From: an uncultured Hyphomicrobiales bacterium
Lineage (GTDB): Bacteria > Pseudomonadota > Alphaproteobacteria > Rhizobiales > Beijerinckiaceae
Reading direction: 5' to 3'
Assembly: GCA_903825465.1 (NCBI GenBank)
Contig: CAIKAR010000008.1
Span: forward strand, 1 to 64,000
Length of the DNA stretch: 64,000 nucleotides
Shown: positions 1 through 9,391 of the stretch, piece by piece
How the letters are laid out: every line of letters starts with the position of its first letter
How positions within the stretch are numbered: the stretch's first letter is position 1
Made by a program: the position numbers and the translations under genes
The notes under the pieces: generated by a model
The model's input: only the letters and a program-made list of their open reading frames with translations
Database searches by the model: none
What the model was told of the DNA's origin: nothing

Positions 1-305
1 CAATAACCGCATTGCGGCACCTGCTCCTCGATGAACGCCGCCTGCACCTTGTGCGGCTTGCCGTCCTTCTCGATGCCCTGAAGCGTCGTGATCTTCTTGC
101 CCTTCAGCGCGTCGAGCGGAATCGAGCACGAGCGCGAGGGTTCGCCGTCGATCAGCACGGTGCAGGCGCCGCATTGCGCCAGCCCGCAGCCAAAGCGCGG
201 GTTCTTCAAGCCGAGATCGTCGCGCAGAGCGTACAGAAGCGGCATGTCCGCGTCCGCGTCCACGGCGTGCTGCTTGCCGTCGACCATGAGTTCGAACCTG
301 GCCAT
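1..305 (-). CDS. (2Fe-2S)-binding small subunit of a xanthine-dehydrogenase-type hydroxylase, partial
   Basis: The gene runs off the left edge, so only the first 101 codons are present; the ATG is at 303-305 and no stop is reached. The plant-type ferredoxin domain is clear, with cysteines C40, C45, C48 and C60 in CGLAQCGACTVL...SC. The last residues are QCGY, the start of the second cluster motif (QCGYC) that opens the helical domain of this family. Such subunits (about 150-160 residues, IorA/NdhS/CoxS type) pass electrons from a molybdopterin large subunit to an acceptor. The partner subunit should lie to the left, outside the window. The substrate cannot be told from this part. Confidence 0.9.
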   Translation of the reverse strand, partial: MARFELMVDGKQHAVDADADMPLLYALRDDLGLKNPRFGCGLAQCGACTVLIDGEPSRSCSIPLDALKGKKITTLQGIEKDGKPHKVQAAFIEEQVPQCGY

Positions 306-399
306 GCGGTTCCCTCCCTTTTTTCAAGGCCGGGGCCATGCGCCCCATCGCCCGATACTGCACTATTTCAACCGTCGGCGGAAGCGCGGCGGCGAAAAC

Positions 400-1356
400 C
401 TACGCCAGGACGCGGCTTGGCGCGCCCTTCATCCAGTTCGAGACATTGTCGATCACGTCTTCGAAATACTCGTGGTAGGTCGCGTCGCTGACATAGCCGA
501 GATGCGGGCTCAGCGTCGCGTTGTCGAGCTTGCGCAGGGGATGGTCCGCGGGAAGCGGCTCGACGTCGTAGACATCGAGGCCGGCGCCGCCGATGCGCTT
601 CTCGGACAGCGCGGCGAGCATCGCCTTTTCGTCGATGATCGGCCCGCGCGACGTGTTGACGATCACCGCGGTCTTCTTCATCAGCGCGAATTCCGGCGCG
701 CCAATCAGCCCGCGCGAGCGGTCGCTCAGCACGAGGTGCACGCTGACATAGTCGGAGCGGCGGAACAGCTCCTCCTTCGTCGCGTATTCGGCGCCGGCCG
801 CGGCGGCCTTCTCCGGCGTGAGATTCGCGCTCCAGGCGATCACGTTCATCTCGAACGCCTTGGCGACGCGCGCCATGCGCGCGCCCAGGCGCCCCAGGCC
901 GACGACGCCGAGCGTCTTGCCGGCGATGGTGTGGGGAATCGTGGTCTGCCACTTGCCCTCGCGCATCATGCGGTCTTCGTGGACAAGGCCGCGGCCGTGG
1001 CCGAGCAAAAGCGCGAACGCGGTTTCGACCGTGGTGGCCGTGGAGTCGCCGCCGCGGGTAAAACAGCAGACGATTCCCTTCGCCTTCGCGTGGTCCTTGT
1101 CGAGCGAGCGGTTGGAGCCCCCCGTGGTGATGATCAGCTTGAGGTTCGGCAGGCGGTCGATCAGTTTCGCCGGCATCGCCATGCGCTCGCGCATCAACAC
1201 CACGACATCGAACGGAGCCAGCGCCGCGGCCGCCTCGTCGACCGTCGCGAGGTTGTTGTGAAACATGGTCACCTGCGCCGAGGGATCGAGCTTCGACCAG
1301 TCGCCGTAGGATTTGGCGACGTTTTGATAATCGTCGAGAATGGCGACGCGCGGCAT
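400..1356 (-). CDS. D-2-hydroxyacid dehydrogenase family protein
   Basis: This 318-residue protein has the usual two-domain layout of NAD-dependent D-2-hydroxyacid dehydrogenases. The Rossmann motif GVVGLGRLGARMA lies near residue 150. NTSRGPIIDE carries the catalytic-loop signature, GAGLDVYDVEPLP supplies the glutamate, and SPHLGY supplies the catalytic histidine. The family reduces 2-oxoacids to D-2-hydroxyacids or the reverse; the exact substrate is not readable. The start is the ATG at 1354-1356, beside AGGAGCAC. It is a clear paralogue of the gene at 50030-51019, sharing the DDYQ-V opening and the MREG-WQTT segment. The 95 bases between it and the (2Fe-2S) gene allow cotranscription, but this is not proven. 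Confidence 0.9.
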   Translation of the reverse strand: MPRVAILDDYQNVAKSYGDWSKLDPSAQVTMFHNNLATVDEAAAALAPFDVVVLMRERMAMPAKLIDRLPNLKLIITTGGSNRSLDKDHAKAKGIVCCFTRGGDSTATTVETAFALLLGHGRGLVHEDRMMREGKWQTTIPHTIAGKTLGVVGLGRLGARMARVAKAFEMNVIAWSANLTPEKAAAAGAEYATKEELFRRSDYVSVHLVLSDRSRGLIGAPEFALMKKTAVIVNTSRGPIIDEKAMLAALSEKRIGGAGLDVYDVEPLPADHPLRKLDNATLSPHLGYVSDATYHEYFEDVIDNVSNWMKGAPSRVLA

Positions 1357-1507
1357 GGTGTGCTCCTCGTTTGCGGCGCGGACATTGCTTCAAGCCGCGC
1401 CGCGCGTCAACGTGAATGGCGTTTGGACAACGCCGTCCGGAAGCCGCGGCTTGCCACGGGCCGCGCGGCTGCTACGTTGCGGCCAACAAGAGGGGACGCC
1501 CGGAAAA

Positions 1508-2962
1508 ATGAACGCGCCGGAGAATCCAAGGGCGATGGCGCACGGCGCGCTGACGCATCGCGAGCGGATGTGGATCGTCGCCGGCGCGCTGCTGCCCGTC
1601 TTCATGGGCTCGATGGACCAGACCGTCACCTCAAGCGTTTTGCCGACGATTGGCCGCGCGCTCGGGCAGGTCAACCACCTGTCGTGGGTCCCGACGGCGA
1701 ATCTTCTGACCGTGACGGCGATGACGCCGCTTTACGGCAAGATCAGCGACATCATCGGCCGCCGCTCGACGCTTTTTTGCAGCATCACCATCTTCATGCT
1801 GGGCTCGCTGATATCGGCCATGGCGCCGAGCCTGACAACGCTCATCATCGGCCGCGCGGCGCAGGGCATGGGCAGCGGCGGCCTCACCACCGTCGCGATG
1901 ACGGTGCTCGGCGACATCGCGCCGCCGAAGGAGCGCGCGCGCTATTACACGTATTTTTCCATCGTCTACATCACCTCCGGCGCCATTGGGCCGCTGTGGG
2001 GCGGCTTCGCCGCGCAGCATCTCGGCTATTCCGCGATTTTCTGGGCCAACATTCCGATGGGATTCCTGGCGCTGTTCATGGTCGCGACGCTGCTGAAGCG
2101 CCTGCCGCGCCACGACAGGCCGCACAAGCTCGATGTGCCCGGCGCGCTGTTGCTGACGGGCGCGAGCTCAAGCTGCATTTTCGTGCTGAACACGGGCGGC
2201 CACGACTTCGCCTGGGATTCGCCGATCACGGTTTCGACGTCGTTCCTTTCCGCCGTGTGCTGGATCGCCTTTGTCGCGCGGCTGCTCACCGCGCCCGAGC
2301 CGTTGATCCCGCTCGGCGTGCTGCGCAACAGGATCGTCGCCTGCGCGGTGATTTCAAACGGCGTCGGCTGGGCGGCGGTGGTCGCGCTCAACATCTACAT
2401 GCCGCTTTTTCTGCAAGCCGTCGGCGGCTATTCGCCGTCGGAATCCGGCGCGGCGATGATGATGTTGATGGCCACGGTGAACGGCGGCGCGTTGATCGGC
2501 GCGCAGATCGCCGGGCGCATGACGCATTACAAGGCGCCGCCCATGGCCACGCTGCTGATGGCGTGCGGCGCCTGCCTGTGGCTCGCGTGGCGCGCCCGCG
2601 TCGTTGGCCCGGTCGAGTTCCAGGCCGCGTTGTTCGTCATCGGCATGGGCTTTGGCCCCTCCGCGCCGGTGTCGACGGTGGCGTTGCAGAACGCCATCAA
2701 GCTCAGCGAGCTTGGCGTCGCCAGCGGCGTCACGAGCTTCATCCGCTCGCTGGTGACGACGGGCCTGGTCGCGGCCTTCGGCGCGCTTGTGCTGGGCGGC
2801 GCGGGATCGGGCGCCGCCGGCGCCGCGATCTACGGCGACGCCATGGCCGCCGCCGACAAGTTCAGCCTGATCTTCGTGGCCGCCGCCGGAGCGCTGTTCG
2901 TGTCGTTCCTGGCGCTGGCGCTGATGGAGGAGCGCCCGCTGTTGAGCGAGCGCAAGACGTGA
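1508..2962 (+). CDS. MFS transporter, DHA2 (EmrB/QacA-like) type
   Basis: This is a 484-residue membrane protein with about 14 hydrophobic segments, the size and pattern of the DHA2 drug:proton antiporters. Near the N-terminus MDQTVTSSVLPTIGRAL matches the conserved first-helix motif of EmrB/QacA proteins (D-TIVNVALP type), and GKISDIIGRR matches the MFS loop motif. I chose the ATG at 1508 rather than the ORF-track start at 1340 because the domain begins just after it and AGAGGGG lies upstream. It is divergent from the 2-hydroxyacid dehydrogenase and ends one base before the convergent amidohydrolase. The exported compound is unknown; expulsion of toxic aromatic intermediates would fit the context but is inference. 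Confidence 0.88.
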   Translation: MNAPENPRAMAHGALTHRERMWIVAGALLPVFMGSMDQTVTSSVLPTIGRALGQVNHLSWVPTANLLTVTAMTPLYGKISDIIGRRSTLFCSITIFMLGSLISAMAPSLTTLIIGRAAQGMGSGGLTTVAMTVLGDIAPPKERARYYTYFSIVYITSGAIGPLWGGFAAQHLGYSAIFWANIPMGFLALFMVATLLKRLPRHDRPHKLDVPGALLLTGASSSCIFVLNTGGHDFAWDSPITVSTSFLSAVCWIAFVARLLTAPEPLIPLGVLRNRIVACAVISNGVGWAAVVALNIYMPLFLQAVGGYSPSESGAAMMMLMATVNGGALIGAQIAGRMTHYKAPPMATLLMACGACLWLAWRARVVGPVEFQAALFVIGMGFGPSAPVSTVALQNAIKLSELGVASGVTSFIRSLVTTGLVAAFGALVLGGAGSGAAGAAIYGDAMAAADKFSLIFVAAAGALFVSFLALALMEERPLLSERKT

Positions 2963-2963
2963 C

Positions 2964-3950
2964 TCACAGCTTCAAAAGGCGCGCCGCGTTGCCGTAAAAG
3001 ACCGCTTGCTTGTCGGCGGGCGACAACTCCATGCCGTCGATGCCGTCGAAGGTTTTCTTGATCGGCCCGAGCGGCGCGTCGGTGGCGAACAGCACCTGGC
3101 TCGCGCCGAAGAAATCGAGGCCGCACTTGACGCCCGTGGTCGCGCCGAACATGGCGGTGTCGCCATGGAATTTCTTGAAATATTCGAGGTGCGGACGCTT
3201 CAGCGACGGCAGAATTCCCGAATAATCCTCGTCGCTCGTGCGCGAGCCCAGGACATCGAGGCCGGGGCCGACGCGCCCGTCGAAAAACGGAATCATGCCG
3301 CCCATGTGGTGGGTGATGATGTTGATGTCGGGATGCCGGTCGAACAGCCCGTCGAAGACAAGGCGCGCCATCGCCACCGAGGTGTCGTAGGGCCAGCCAA
3401 AGCACCACCACATCTCGAAGCGCGACTTCTCCTCGCTCGCGTAGTCCTTCACCGCGGCCGTGCGCGTCGGATGCAGCCAGATCGGCCGGTCCCACTTCGC
3501 CATCGCGTCGAAGAAGGGGCGGAAGCGCGGCTCGTCGAGCGGGTGGCCGGCGATGTGGTTGTAGGTCTGCACGCCCTTGGCGCCGAGCTGGTGGATGGCG
3601 CGGTCGGCCTCGCGGATGGCGCCGTCGACGTCGTCGAGATGCCCCGCCGCGGCGAAGCCGACGAAGCGGTCGGGATGCCGCCGGCAGAGTTCGGCGAGTT
3701 CGTCGTTGGCGATTTTCGCGAGCGGGGCGCCCGCGCTCGCCGGCCCAAGCTCCTCGAGCGAGGGATTGGGCAGGCAGATCAACTGCCGGTAGTCGGGCAC
3801 GGCGTCCATCGCCTTGAAGCGCAAATCGAGGTCCGACAGCGGCTTCACCGCCAGCAGGCGGTTGACGATGTTGCCCATCTTCGGGCCGAGATCGACCATC
3901 TTGTCGAGAAAGCTCTTCGGCGCGATGTGGGTGAAGATATCGATGATCAT
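2964..3950 (-). CDS. Amidohydrolase family protein (ACMSD-like decarboxylase/hydrolase)
   Basis: This 328-residue TIM-barrel protein belongs to the amidohydrolase_2 family, which includes 2-amino-3-carboxymuconate semialdehyde decarboxylase and gamma-resorcylate decarboxylase. It opens with MIIDIFTHIAP, where the family's usual metal motif DxHxH is reduced to D-F-T-H. IITHHMGGMIPF supplies later metal histidines, and FATDAPLG near the C-terminus supplies the conserved aspartate. FGWPYDTSVAMARL is typical of the decarboxylase branch. The likely job is non-oxidative decarboxylation or hydrolysis of an aromatic-derived acid; the substrate is not known. It is convergent with the MFS gene and has no cotranscribed neighbour. 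Confidence 0.85.
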   Translation of the reverse strand: MIIDIFTHIAPKSFLDKMVDLGPKMGNIVNRLLAVKPLSDLDLRFKAMDAVPDYRQLICLPNPSLEELGPASAGAPLAKIANDELAELCRRHPDRFVGFAAAGHLDDVDGAIREADRAIHQLGAKGVQTYNHIAGHPLDEPRFRPFFDAMAKWDRPIWLHPTRTAAVKDYASEEKSRFEMWWCFGWPYDTSVAMARLVFDGLFDRHPDINIITHHMGGMIPFFDGRVGPGLDVLGSRTSDEDYSGILPSLKRPHLEYFKKFHGDTAMFGATTGVKCGLDFFGASQVLFATDAPLGPIKKTFDGIDGMELSPADKQAVFYGNAARLLKL

Positions 3951-4013
3951 GGCGGCGCCTTTGGTTGGGGTTGGTCGATATAACGCTTTGTCGGCCTATC
4001 TTTCAACGCGCGC

Positions 4014-5210
4014 TCAAATCGCGCGCGCCGCCCGCAGCGCGGCGATGTCGGCGGCGGCGTAGCCGAGTTCGCCGAGAATGGCGTCGGTGTGTTGCCCAAG
4101 CGCCGGCACGCCGTCCATCCGCGCGTCGAAACTGTCGGGCGTGGCGGGCGGCAGCAGCGCCGGCAACGCGCCCGCGGGCGACGCGATTTCGCGCCAGCGG
4201 CCGCGCGCCGACAATTGCGGATGCGCCCACACGTCCTTCATTTCGTTGACGCGCGCGTTGGCGATGCCCGCGGCGTCGAGCAGCGCGACGGCTTCGCTCG
4301 TCGTCAGCGCGGCGAAGCGCGCGTCGATCATCGCCTTCAACGCCGCGCGGTTGGCGACGCGCTGGACGTTCGACGAAAACCGCGGGTCGAGCGCGAGGCC
4401 GGCGTCGCCGAGCGCGCCTTCGCAGAACGCCGCCCACTCCCGCTCGTTCTGCAAGCCGAACATCACCACGCCGCCGTCGCCGGCGGAAAACGGCCCGTAG
4501 GGATAGATCGTCGCGTGCGCCGCGCCGGCGCGCGGCGGCGGCGGCGCGCCGTCGAAGGCGTAGTAAAGCGGATAGTTCATCCACTCCGCGAGCGCCTCCA
4601 GCATCGAGACTTCGACATGCGCGCCTTCGCCCGAGATGCCCCGCTGCAACAGCGCCGCGAGGATGTTGGAATAGGCGTACATGCCGGCGGCGATGTCGGC
4701 GATCGAAACGCCCGCCTTGGCGGGCTCGTCGGGCGACCCGGTGGTCGAGACGAAACCCGCCTCGCTCTGGATCAAAAGGTCGTAGGCCTTCTTGTCGCTA
4801 TAGGGTCCGTCGGCGCCGTAGCCGGAAATTTCGCAGACGATCTTGCGCTTGTCTTTGGCGCGCAACTCCGCCGCGCCGAGGCCCAGCCGCGCGGCGGCGC
4901 CGGGCGCGAGGTTCTGCACGACGATGTCGGCCTTCGCCGCGAGCGCGTCCAGAATTTTTCTCGCCTCGGGATGCTTCACGTCGAGCGTCAGGCTTTCTTT
5001 CGAGCGGTTGCACCAGACGAAATGCGACGCGAGGCCCCTGACCCGCGCGTCGTAGGCGCGGGCGAAGTCGCCGGCGCCGGGCCGCTCGATTTTAACGACG
5101 CGCGCGCCAAGGTCGGCGAGCTGGCGCGTGCAAAAGGGCGCGGCGATGGCGTGTTCCATCGACACGACGAGCGTGCCCGCGAGCGGGCCGGGGCGTTGCG
5201 CTCGCGTCAT
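4014..5210 (-). CDS. Class III (CaiB/BaiF) CoA-transferase
   Basis: This 398-residue protein moves CoA between carboxylic acids as a family III CoA-transferase. It opens with PLAGTLVVSMEHAIAAPFCTRQLADLGARVVKIERPGAGDFAR, the standard N-terminal signature, and NRSKESLTLDVKHPEA follows. The expected catalytic aspartate lies in the KAYDLLIQSEAGF region. The start is the ATG at 5208-5210; the longer ORF upstream (to 5357) overlaps the MaoC gene and has no family similarity. Only four bases separate it from the hydratase stop, so the two are surely cotranscribed. With the hydratase and the lyase upstream it suggests CoA activation, then hydration, of an unsaturated dicarboxylate; mesaconate- or fumarate-like substrates are possible but this is inference. 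Confidence 0.93.
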   Translation of the reverse strand: MTRAQRPGPLAGTLVVSMEHAIAAPFCTRQLADLGARVVKIERPGAGDFARAYDARVRGLASHFVWCNRSKESLTLDVKHPEARKILDALAAKADIVVQNLAPGAAARLGLGAAELRAKDKRKIVCEISGYGADGPYSDKKAYDLLIQSEAGFVSTTGSPDEPAKAGVSIADIAAGMYAYSNILAALLQRGISGEGAHVEVSMLEALAEWMNYPLYYAFDGAPPPPRAGAAHATIYPYGPFSAGDGGVVMFGLQNEREWAAFCEGALGDAGLALDPRFSSNVQRVANRAALKAMIDARFAALTTSEAVALLDAAGIANARVNEMKDVWAHPQLSARGRWREIASPAGALPALLPPATPDSFDARMDGVPALGQHTDAILGELGYAAADIAALRAARAI

Positions 5211-5214
5211 CGCG

Positions 5215-6066
5215 TCACCCGAGCCCGACTTCGGCGCGCATGCACAGGTCGCCGCGCGCGTCCTGCGCCCATACCTCGATCTTGCCGTCGGCGCCGGGCT
5301 GGCCACGCGCGGAGAAAGGCGCGATGTCGAACAGCGGCTTCGTGGCGCGGAAATCAAACGAGACGACCGGCGCGCCGGTGTTGCGGCGAACCAGGTCGAT
5401 CAACAGCGTCGCGATCAGCGGTCCATGCACGACAAGGCCCGGATAGCCCTCGACCTCGGTGACGTAGCGCCGGTCGTAGTGGATGCGGTGCGAGTTGAAC
5501 GTCAGCGCGGAATAGCGGAACAGCAGCACGTCGTCGGGCGCGATGTCGCGGCGCCACGCGGATGTTTCGGGCGCCGCCAGACCGGCCGGCGCGGCCTCGC
5601 CAGGCCTCGCCGCGGCGCGATAGGCGATGTCGTGAAACTCCGTGATCGCGCCGCCGCCGGCGCTTGTGATTTCATGGCGCGCGGTGACGAACACCAGCGG
5701 CCCCGCCCGGCCCGTCTTCATTGTCACGTCGTCGACGCGCGACACGCGCTTGATGGCCTCCCCAACCCGCAGCGGCTTGTGGAACGCGATACGGCTGCCC
5801 GCCCACATGCGCCGCGGCAGCGGCACCGGCGGCAGAAACCCGCCGCGCGTCGCGTGGCCATCGGGTCCGCCCGCGGAAATCCGGTAAATCGGCAGAAAAT
5901 AAAGCCAATGCCACAGCGGCGGCAGCGCGTCGCCGTCGCGCGGCTCGGGATCGTCGCGGTCAAGCGTCGCGGCGAGCGCCTTCACCGGCGTGTGGGTGAC
6001 AACGTCCTCGGCGGTTTCCTCTTTGCCGATCCACGTCTTGAGATGGTCGATGTCGATGTCCGCCAT
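5215..6066 (-). CDS. MaoC-family / mesaconyl-C4-CoA hydratase-like double hot-dog protein
   Basis: This 283-residue protein has two hot-dog folds: a FAS1-like dehydratase N-terminal half with WHWLYFLPIYRISAGGPDGHATRGGFLPPVPLPRRMWAG, and a MaoC-type C-terminal half with FRYSALTFNSHRIHYD and VHGPLIATLL. The N-terminal sequence and SHRIHYD are typical of mesaconyl-C4-CoA hydratase and fungal HTD2 relatives. The role is reversible hydration of an enoyl-CoA in the cytoplasm. The start is the ATG at 6064-6066; the longer ORF-track start reads into the lyase gene. It lies 11 bases after the lyase stop and 4 bases before the CoA-transferase, in a tight three-gene operon. Confidence 0.87.
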   Translation of the reverse strand: MADIDIDHLKTWIGKEETAEDVVTHTPVKALAATLDRDDPEPRDGDALPPLWHWLYFLPIYRISAGGPDGHATRGGFLPPVPLPRRMWAGSRIAFHKPLRVGEAIKRVSRVDDVTMKTGRAGPLVFVTARHEITSAGGGAITEFHDIAYRAAARPGEAAPAGLAAPETSAWRRDIAPDDVLLFRYSALTFNSHRIHYDRRYVTEVEGYPGLVVHGPLIATLLIDLVRRNTGAPVVSFDFRATKPLFDIAPFSARGQPGADGKIEVWAQDARGDLCMRAEVGLG

Positions 6067-6077
6067 CGCCGCCCCGC

Positions 6078-7436
6078 TCACTTGACGACGCGCGCGTGCG
6101 TCGCCAGCACGCGGTCGACCATCTCGCCGCACTGGCCGAGGTAGTTCGCGGGATCGACGAGCGGCGCGAGTTGCTCGCGCGTCATATGCGCCGCGATTTC
6201 CTTGTTGGCCGCGAGAAGGTCGAGGAAGGGCTTGCCGGTCGCGATCACCTCGCGGCAGATGTCGTAAACGATGTCGTGCGCGCGTTGGCGGCCCAGCGTC
6301 GGGCCGAGGCCCATCATCACCGCCTCCGAAACCACCATGCCGCCGGTGATGTCGAGGTTTTTCCGCATCGCCTTCGCGTTGACTTCGAGGCCGGCGACGA
6401 GGTTGCGCGTCTGCTTGAGCGCGCCCGCGCTCAGACAGAAGATTTCCGGCAGCGAAATCCACTCGATTTCCCACGGGCCGGTCGACCGCTCGTGGTCGGC
6501 GACAAGCGAATCCAGCAGAGCCGCGACGTGCTGGCGCACGACGGAAATATTGGCGTGAATATAAGCGGACGCGATGGGGTTGCGCTTCTGCGGCATGGTC
6601 GACGAAGACCCCCTGCCCTCGTGGAAGGGCTCGAACGCCTCCTCCACCTCGGTCTGCATCATCAGCTTCACATCCATGGAGATTTTGCCGAGCGTGCCGC
6701 ACACCAGCCCCAGAAAACAGCCGACTTCGGCGATCTGGTCATGCGTGGTGTGCCAGGCGATTTCGGGCTGGCCGAGGCCGAGCTCCTTCATCAGCTCTTC
6801 CTGCACCTTCAACCCCGCGCCGCCGAGCGAGGAGAGGTTGCCCGCCGCGCCGCCGAACTCGCCGACGAGCGCGCGCGGCTTCAACTGCCGCAGGCGCTCG
6901 ATGTGGCGGTGAAACGCCGCCAGCAACACGGCGCATTTGAAGCCGAAGGTGATCGGCACCGCCTGTTGCAGGTTGCTGCGCGCCGCCATCGGCGTGTCGC
7001 GGTGCCTCTTCGCCAGGTCCGCGAGCGAATCGGCGATGGCGAGAATGTCCCGCTCCACGAGGCCGAGCGCGAGGCGGATTTGCATCACCGTGGCGGTGTC
7101 GGTGATGTCCTGCGTCGTCGCGCCCCAGTGGCACCACTCGCCAAGGCCCTTGTCGCAAAGCGACACGATCTGCTGCACGACGCCGAGAATGGGATAGCCG
7201 ATGCGCTCCGTCGTCGCCTTCAGTTTCGCCATGTCGATCTGGTCGATGTGGCAGTGCTTGACGATCTCCTCGCAGGCCTCTCGCGGAATGATCTTCAGCC
7301 GCGCCTGCGCGCGCGCCAGCGCCGCCTCGATGTCGAGGTAGCATTGCGTGCGGCGCTCGTCGGAGAACACCTCGCGCATGTCGGCGGCGCCGAACATGTC
7401 GCGGAAGATCGCGGAGTCGATGATGGTCGCGGGCAT
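6078..7436 (-). CDS. Adenylosuccinate lyase / 3-carboxymuconate cycloisomerase superfamily protein
   Basis: This 452-residue protein belongs to the fumarase/aspartase superfamily. The signature GSSSTMPQKRNPIASAY near residue 270 is the mobile catalytic loop of adenylosuccinate lyase and PcaB-type cycloisomerases, and WCHWGATTQDITDTA is the second conserved block. Members eliminate fumarate from, or cycloisomerise, succinyl- or muconate-type substrates. True adenylosuccinate lyase usually sits with purine genes; here the neighbours are a MaoC hydratase and a CoA-transferase, so a catabolic role is more likely. The start is the ATG at 7434-7436; the extra 28 residues of the ORF track are unlike the family. 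The start of the AMP-ligase gene's operon lies upstream with an 84-base gap. Confidence 0.88.
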   Translation of the reverse strand: MPATIIDSAIFRDMFGAADMREVFSDERRTQCYLDIEAALARAQARLKIIPREACEEIVKHCHIDQIDMAKLKATTERIGYPILGVVQQIVSLCDKGLGEWCHWGATTQDITDTATVMQIRLALGLVERDILAIADSLADLAKRHRDTPMAARSNLQQAVPITFGFKCAVLLAAFHRHIERLRQLKPRALVGEFGGAAGNLSSLGGAGLKVQEELMKELGLGQPEIAWHTTHDQIAEVGCFLGLVCGTLGKISMDVKLMMQTEVEEAFEPFHEGRGSSSTMPQKRNPIASAYIHANISVVRQHVAALLDSLVADHERSTGPWEIEWISLPEIFCLSAGALKQTRNLVAGLEVNAKAMRKNLDITGGMVVSEAVMMGLGPTLGRQRAHDIVYDICREVIATGKPFLDLLAANKEIAAHMTREQLAPLVDPANYLGQCGEMVDRVLATHARVVK

Positions 7437-7520
7437 GTGTCGTCCTGTGTTGGTCGCGCGCGTCGGAAACGCGGGAAACTCATAGGGGCGCGGCGGGCGG
7501 TTTGTAAATCGCCAAGACAA

Positions 7521-9331
7521 TCACGCGCGCAGCACGCCCGCGTCCGGCGGCTCGGCGTAAAGCCGCTCCACCAGCGCCGCGCGGTTGGCCAGCACCGCGC
7601 GCTGGTTGATCGACCCCTTGTCGGTCATCTCGCCCTTGTCGATGGAGGGGCCTTCGTCGAGCAGGATCGCCCGCGCGACTTTCGTTGAGCTGCCTGTGCT
7701 TTGGCGCGCGTGCGCGGCGAGGCGGCGGGCGATTTCGGCCCCCGCCGACGCGGCGCCGCCGGGCAGTTTCGCGCATTCGCCGGCGTCGGGAAAAATCAGC
7801 GCGCCGACGAAATCGCGGTCGAGCCCCGCCAGCGCCACGTCCTGCGCCAGGGCGCCAGCGCGTCGATCAGCGAAGCGCGCATTGGGCCCACCGCGACCCA
7901 GGTGCCGGTCGCGAGCTTGAAATCCTCGGCGATGCGCCCGTCGAAGCGGAAGCCCTTGTTCACGTCGCCCGCGTCGACGAAGCGCAGGGCGTCGCCCATT
8001 CTGTAGAAGCCCTCCTCGTCGAAGGCGGCGGCCGTGAGATCGGGTTGCCGCCAGTAGCCGGGCGTGATCAACGGCCCGCGCAGGCGAACCTCGTGCTTGC
8101 CCTCGGCCGGCACGAGCTTCATGACGACGTCGCGCGCGGGCGCGCCAACGACGCCGGCGCCGATCATCGTTTGATCGGCGGCGAGCGCGAAGGGCGCGGT
8201 CTCCGTCGAGCCTAGGCCGGTCAGCACCAGCACGCGCTCGCCCGTCGTCATCACCGCCAGCTCGTCGAGCGCGTCCCACACGTGTTGCGCCATGCCGGCG
8301 CCGGCGTACCACATGAGCTTCAGGTTCCTGAAAAAGCTTTCGCGCAAGGCTTTGTCGGCGCGGAGAAACGGCACAAGCGCGTCGTAGCCCTTTGGCACAT
8401 TGAAATACCAGGTCGGCGACACCTCGCGCAGATTGCGCACCGTGCGCTCGATCGCCCCCGGCGTCGGCTTGCCGTCGTCGATGTGGAGCGTGCCGCCATT
8501 GTTCAGGATCAGGTTGAAGTCGTGGTTGCCGCCCGCCGTGTGGTTCCATGGCGACCAGTCGAGCGTCACCGGCGGCTCGTCCATCAGCCACGCGAAATGC
8601 GCGGTCGTCATGGCCATGTTCGAACACAGCATGCGCTGCGTGTTGACAACCGCCTTCGGCGCCCCGGTCGAGCCCGAGGTGAACAGGAATTTGGCGATGG
8701 TGTCGTGGGTCGTCGCGGCGTGGGCGGCGTCGACCGCCGCGTCGTCGCGCTCCGCCAGCAGCGCGGAGAACGGCGTCGTCTCCCGGCCCGGGGGCGGATT
8801 CGCGCCGACGACGATTTCGACGCCGGCGGGAACCGCGTTGGCGAGCGCGCGCGCGTAGGGCGCGGCGTCCGAAACGTACACGAGCCCCGGCGTCAACAGG
8901 TCGAAAATATGTTTCAGCTTGCCATGGTCGCTCGAGATCAACGAATAGGCGGGCGACACCGGCGCGTAGGCGACGCCGGCGTAGAGCGCCGCCATGCCCA
9001 ACAGCGCGTGGTCGATGTCGTTGCCCGACAGGATGACCAGCGGACGTTCCGCCGACAGGCCGCGCCGCAGCAGCCCCGCGGCGATGTTTCGCGCTTTTAC
9101 GCGCGCTTGCGCGTAAGTCACGCGCCGCCAGCCGCCGGCGGCGTCGCGCTCGGCCAGCCAGACCCGGTCGGGGGCGGCGGCGGCCCAATGGTCGAGCCGG
9201 TCGGCGACGCTGCGCGGATAGGGGCCGAGCGGGTTGATGTTGCGCACGATCATCGCGCCGTCGCCGCGGTGTTCGAGCGTCGCGCGGCAGTCGCCCATGC
9301 GGGCGGCGCGAATGGGCGCGTTGCCTGTCAT
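7521..9331 (-). pseudogene. Feruloyl-CoA synthase-like AMP-dependent ligase, frameshifted near the 3' end
   Basis: Read in one frame from 9331 the protein is a normal acyl-adenylate ligase: KFLFTSGSTGAPKAV is the phosphate-binding loop, GLGSTETAPF is the A5 motif, and GDALRFVDAGDVNKGFRFDGR is the A7/A8 region. Family similarity leaves that frame near 7850 and resumes in the next one as LAQDVALAGLDRDFVGALIFPD, ending at the TGA at 7521. The join lies at a GGG run at 7850-7852 (CCC in the gene); one extra C would give ALAPLAQDV and restore about 602 residues. The feruloyl-CoA synthase branch is suggested by NINPLGPYPRSVADRLDHWA at the N-terminus and by WSPWNHTAGGNHDFN. It would activate a hydroxycinnamate or similar acid. 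The lesion is either real or a base error. Confidence 0.82.
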
Positions 9332-9391
9332 CCCCGCGTTTCCATCGAAATTCCCCGTCGAACGAACGCGGCTTGCGCGCGCGAGCGTTCG

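Noticed and set aside
88-2997. 969-aa plus-strand ORF at the left end
   Set aside because: It runs antisense to the 2-hydroxyacid dehydrogenase and in another frame of the MFS gene; no motifs and very Arg/Ala-rich, as expected for a GC-bias shadow frame.
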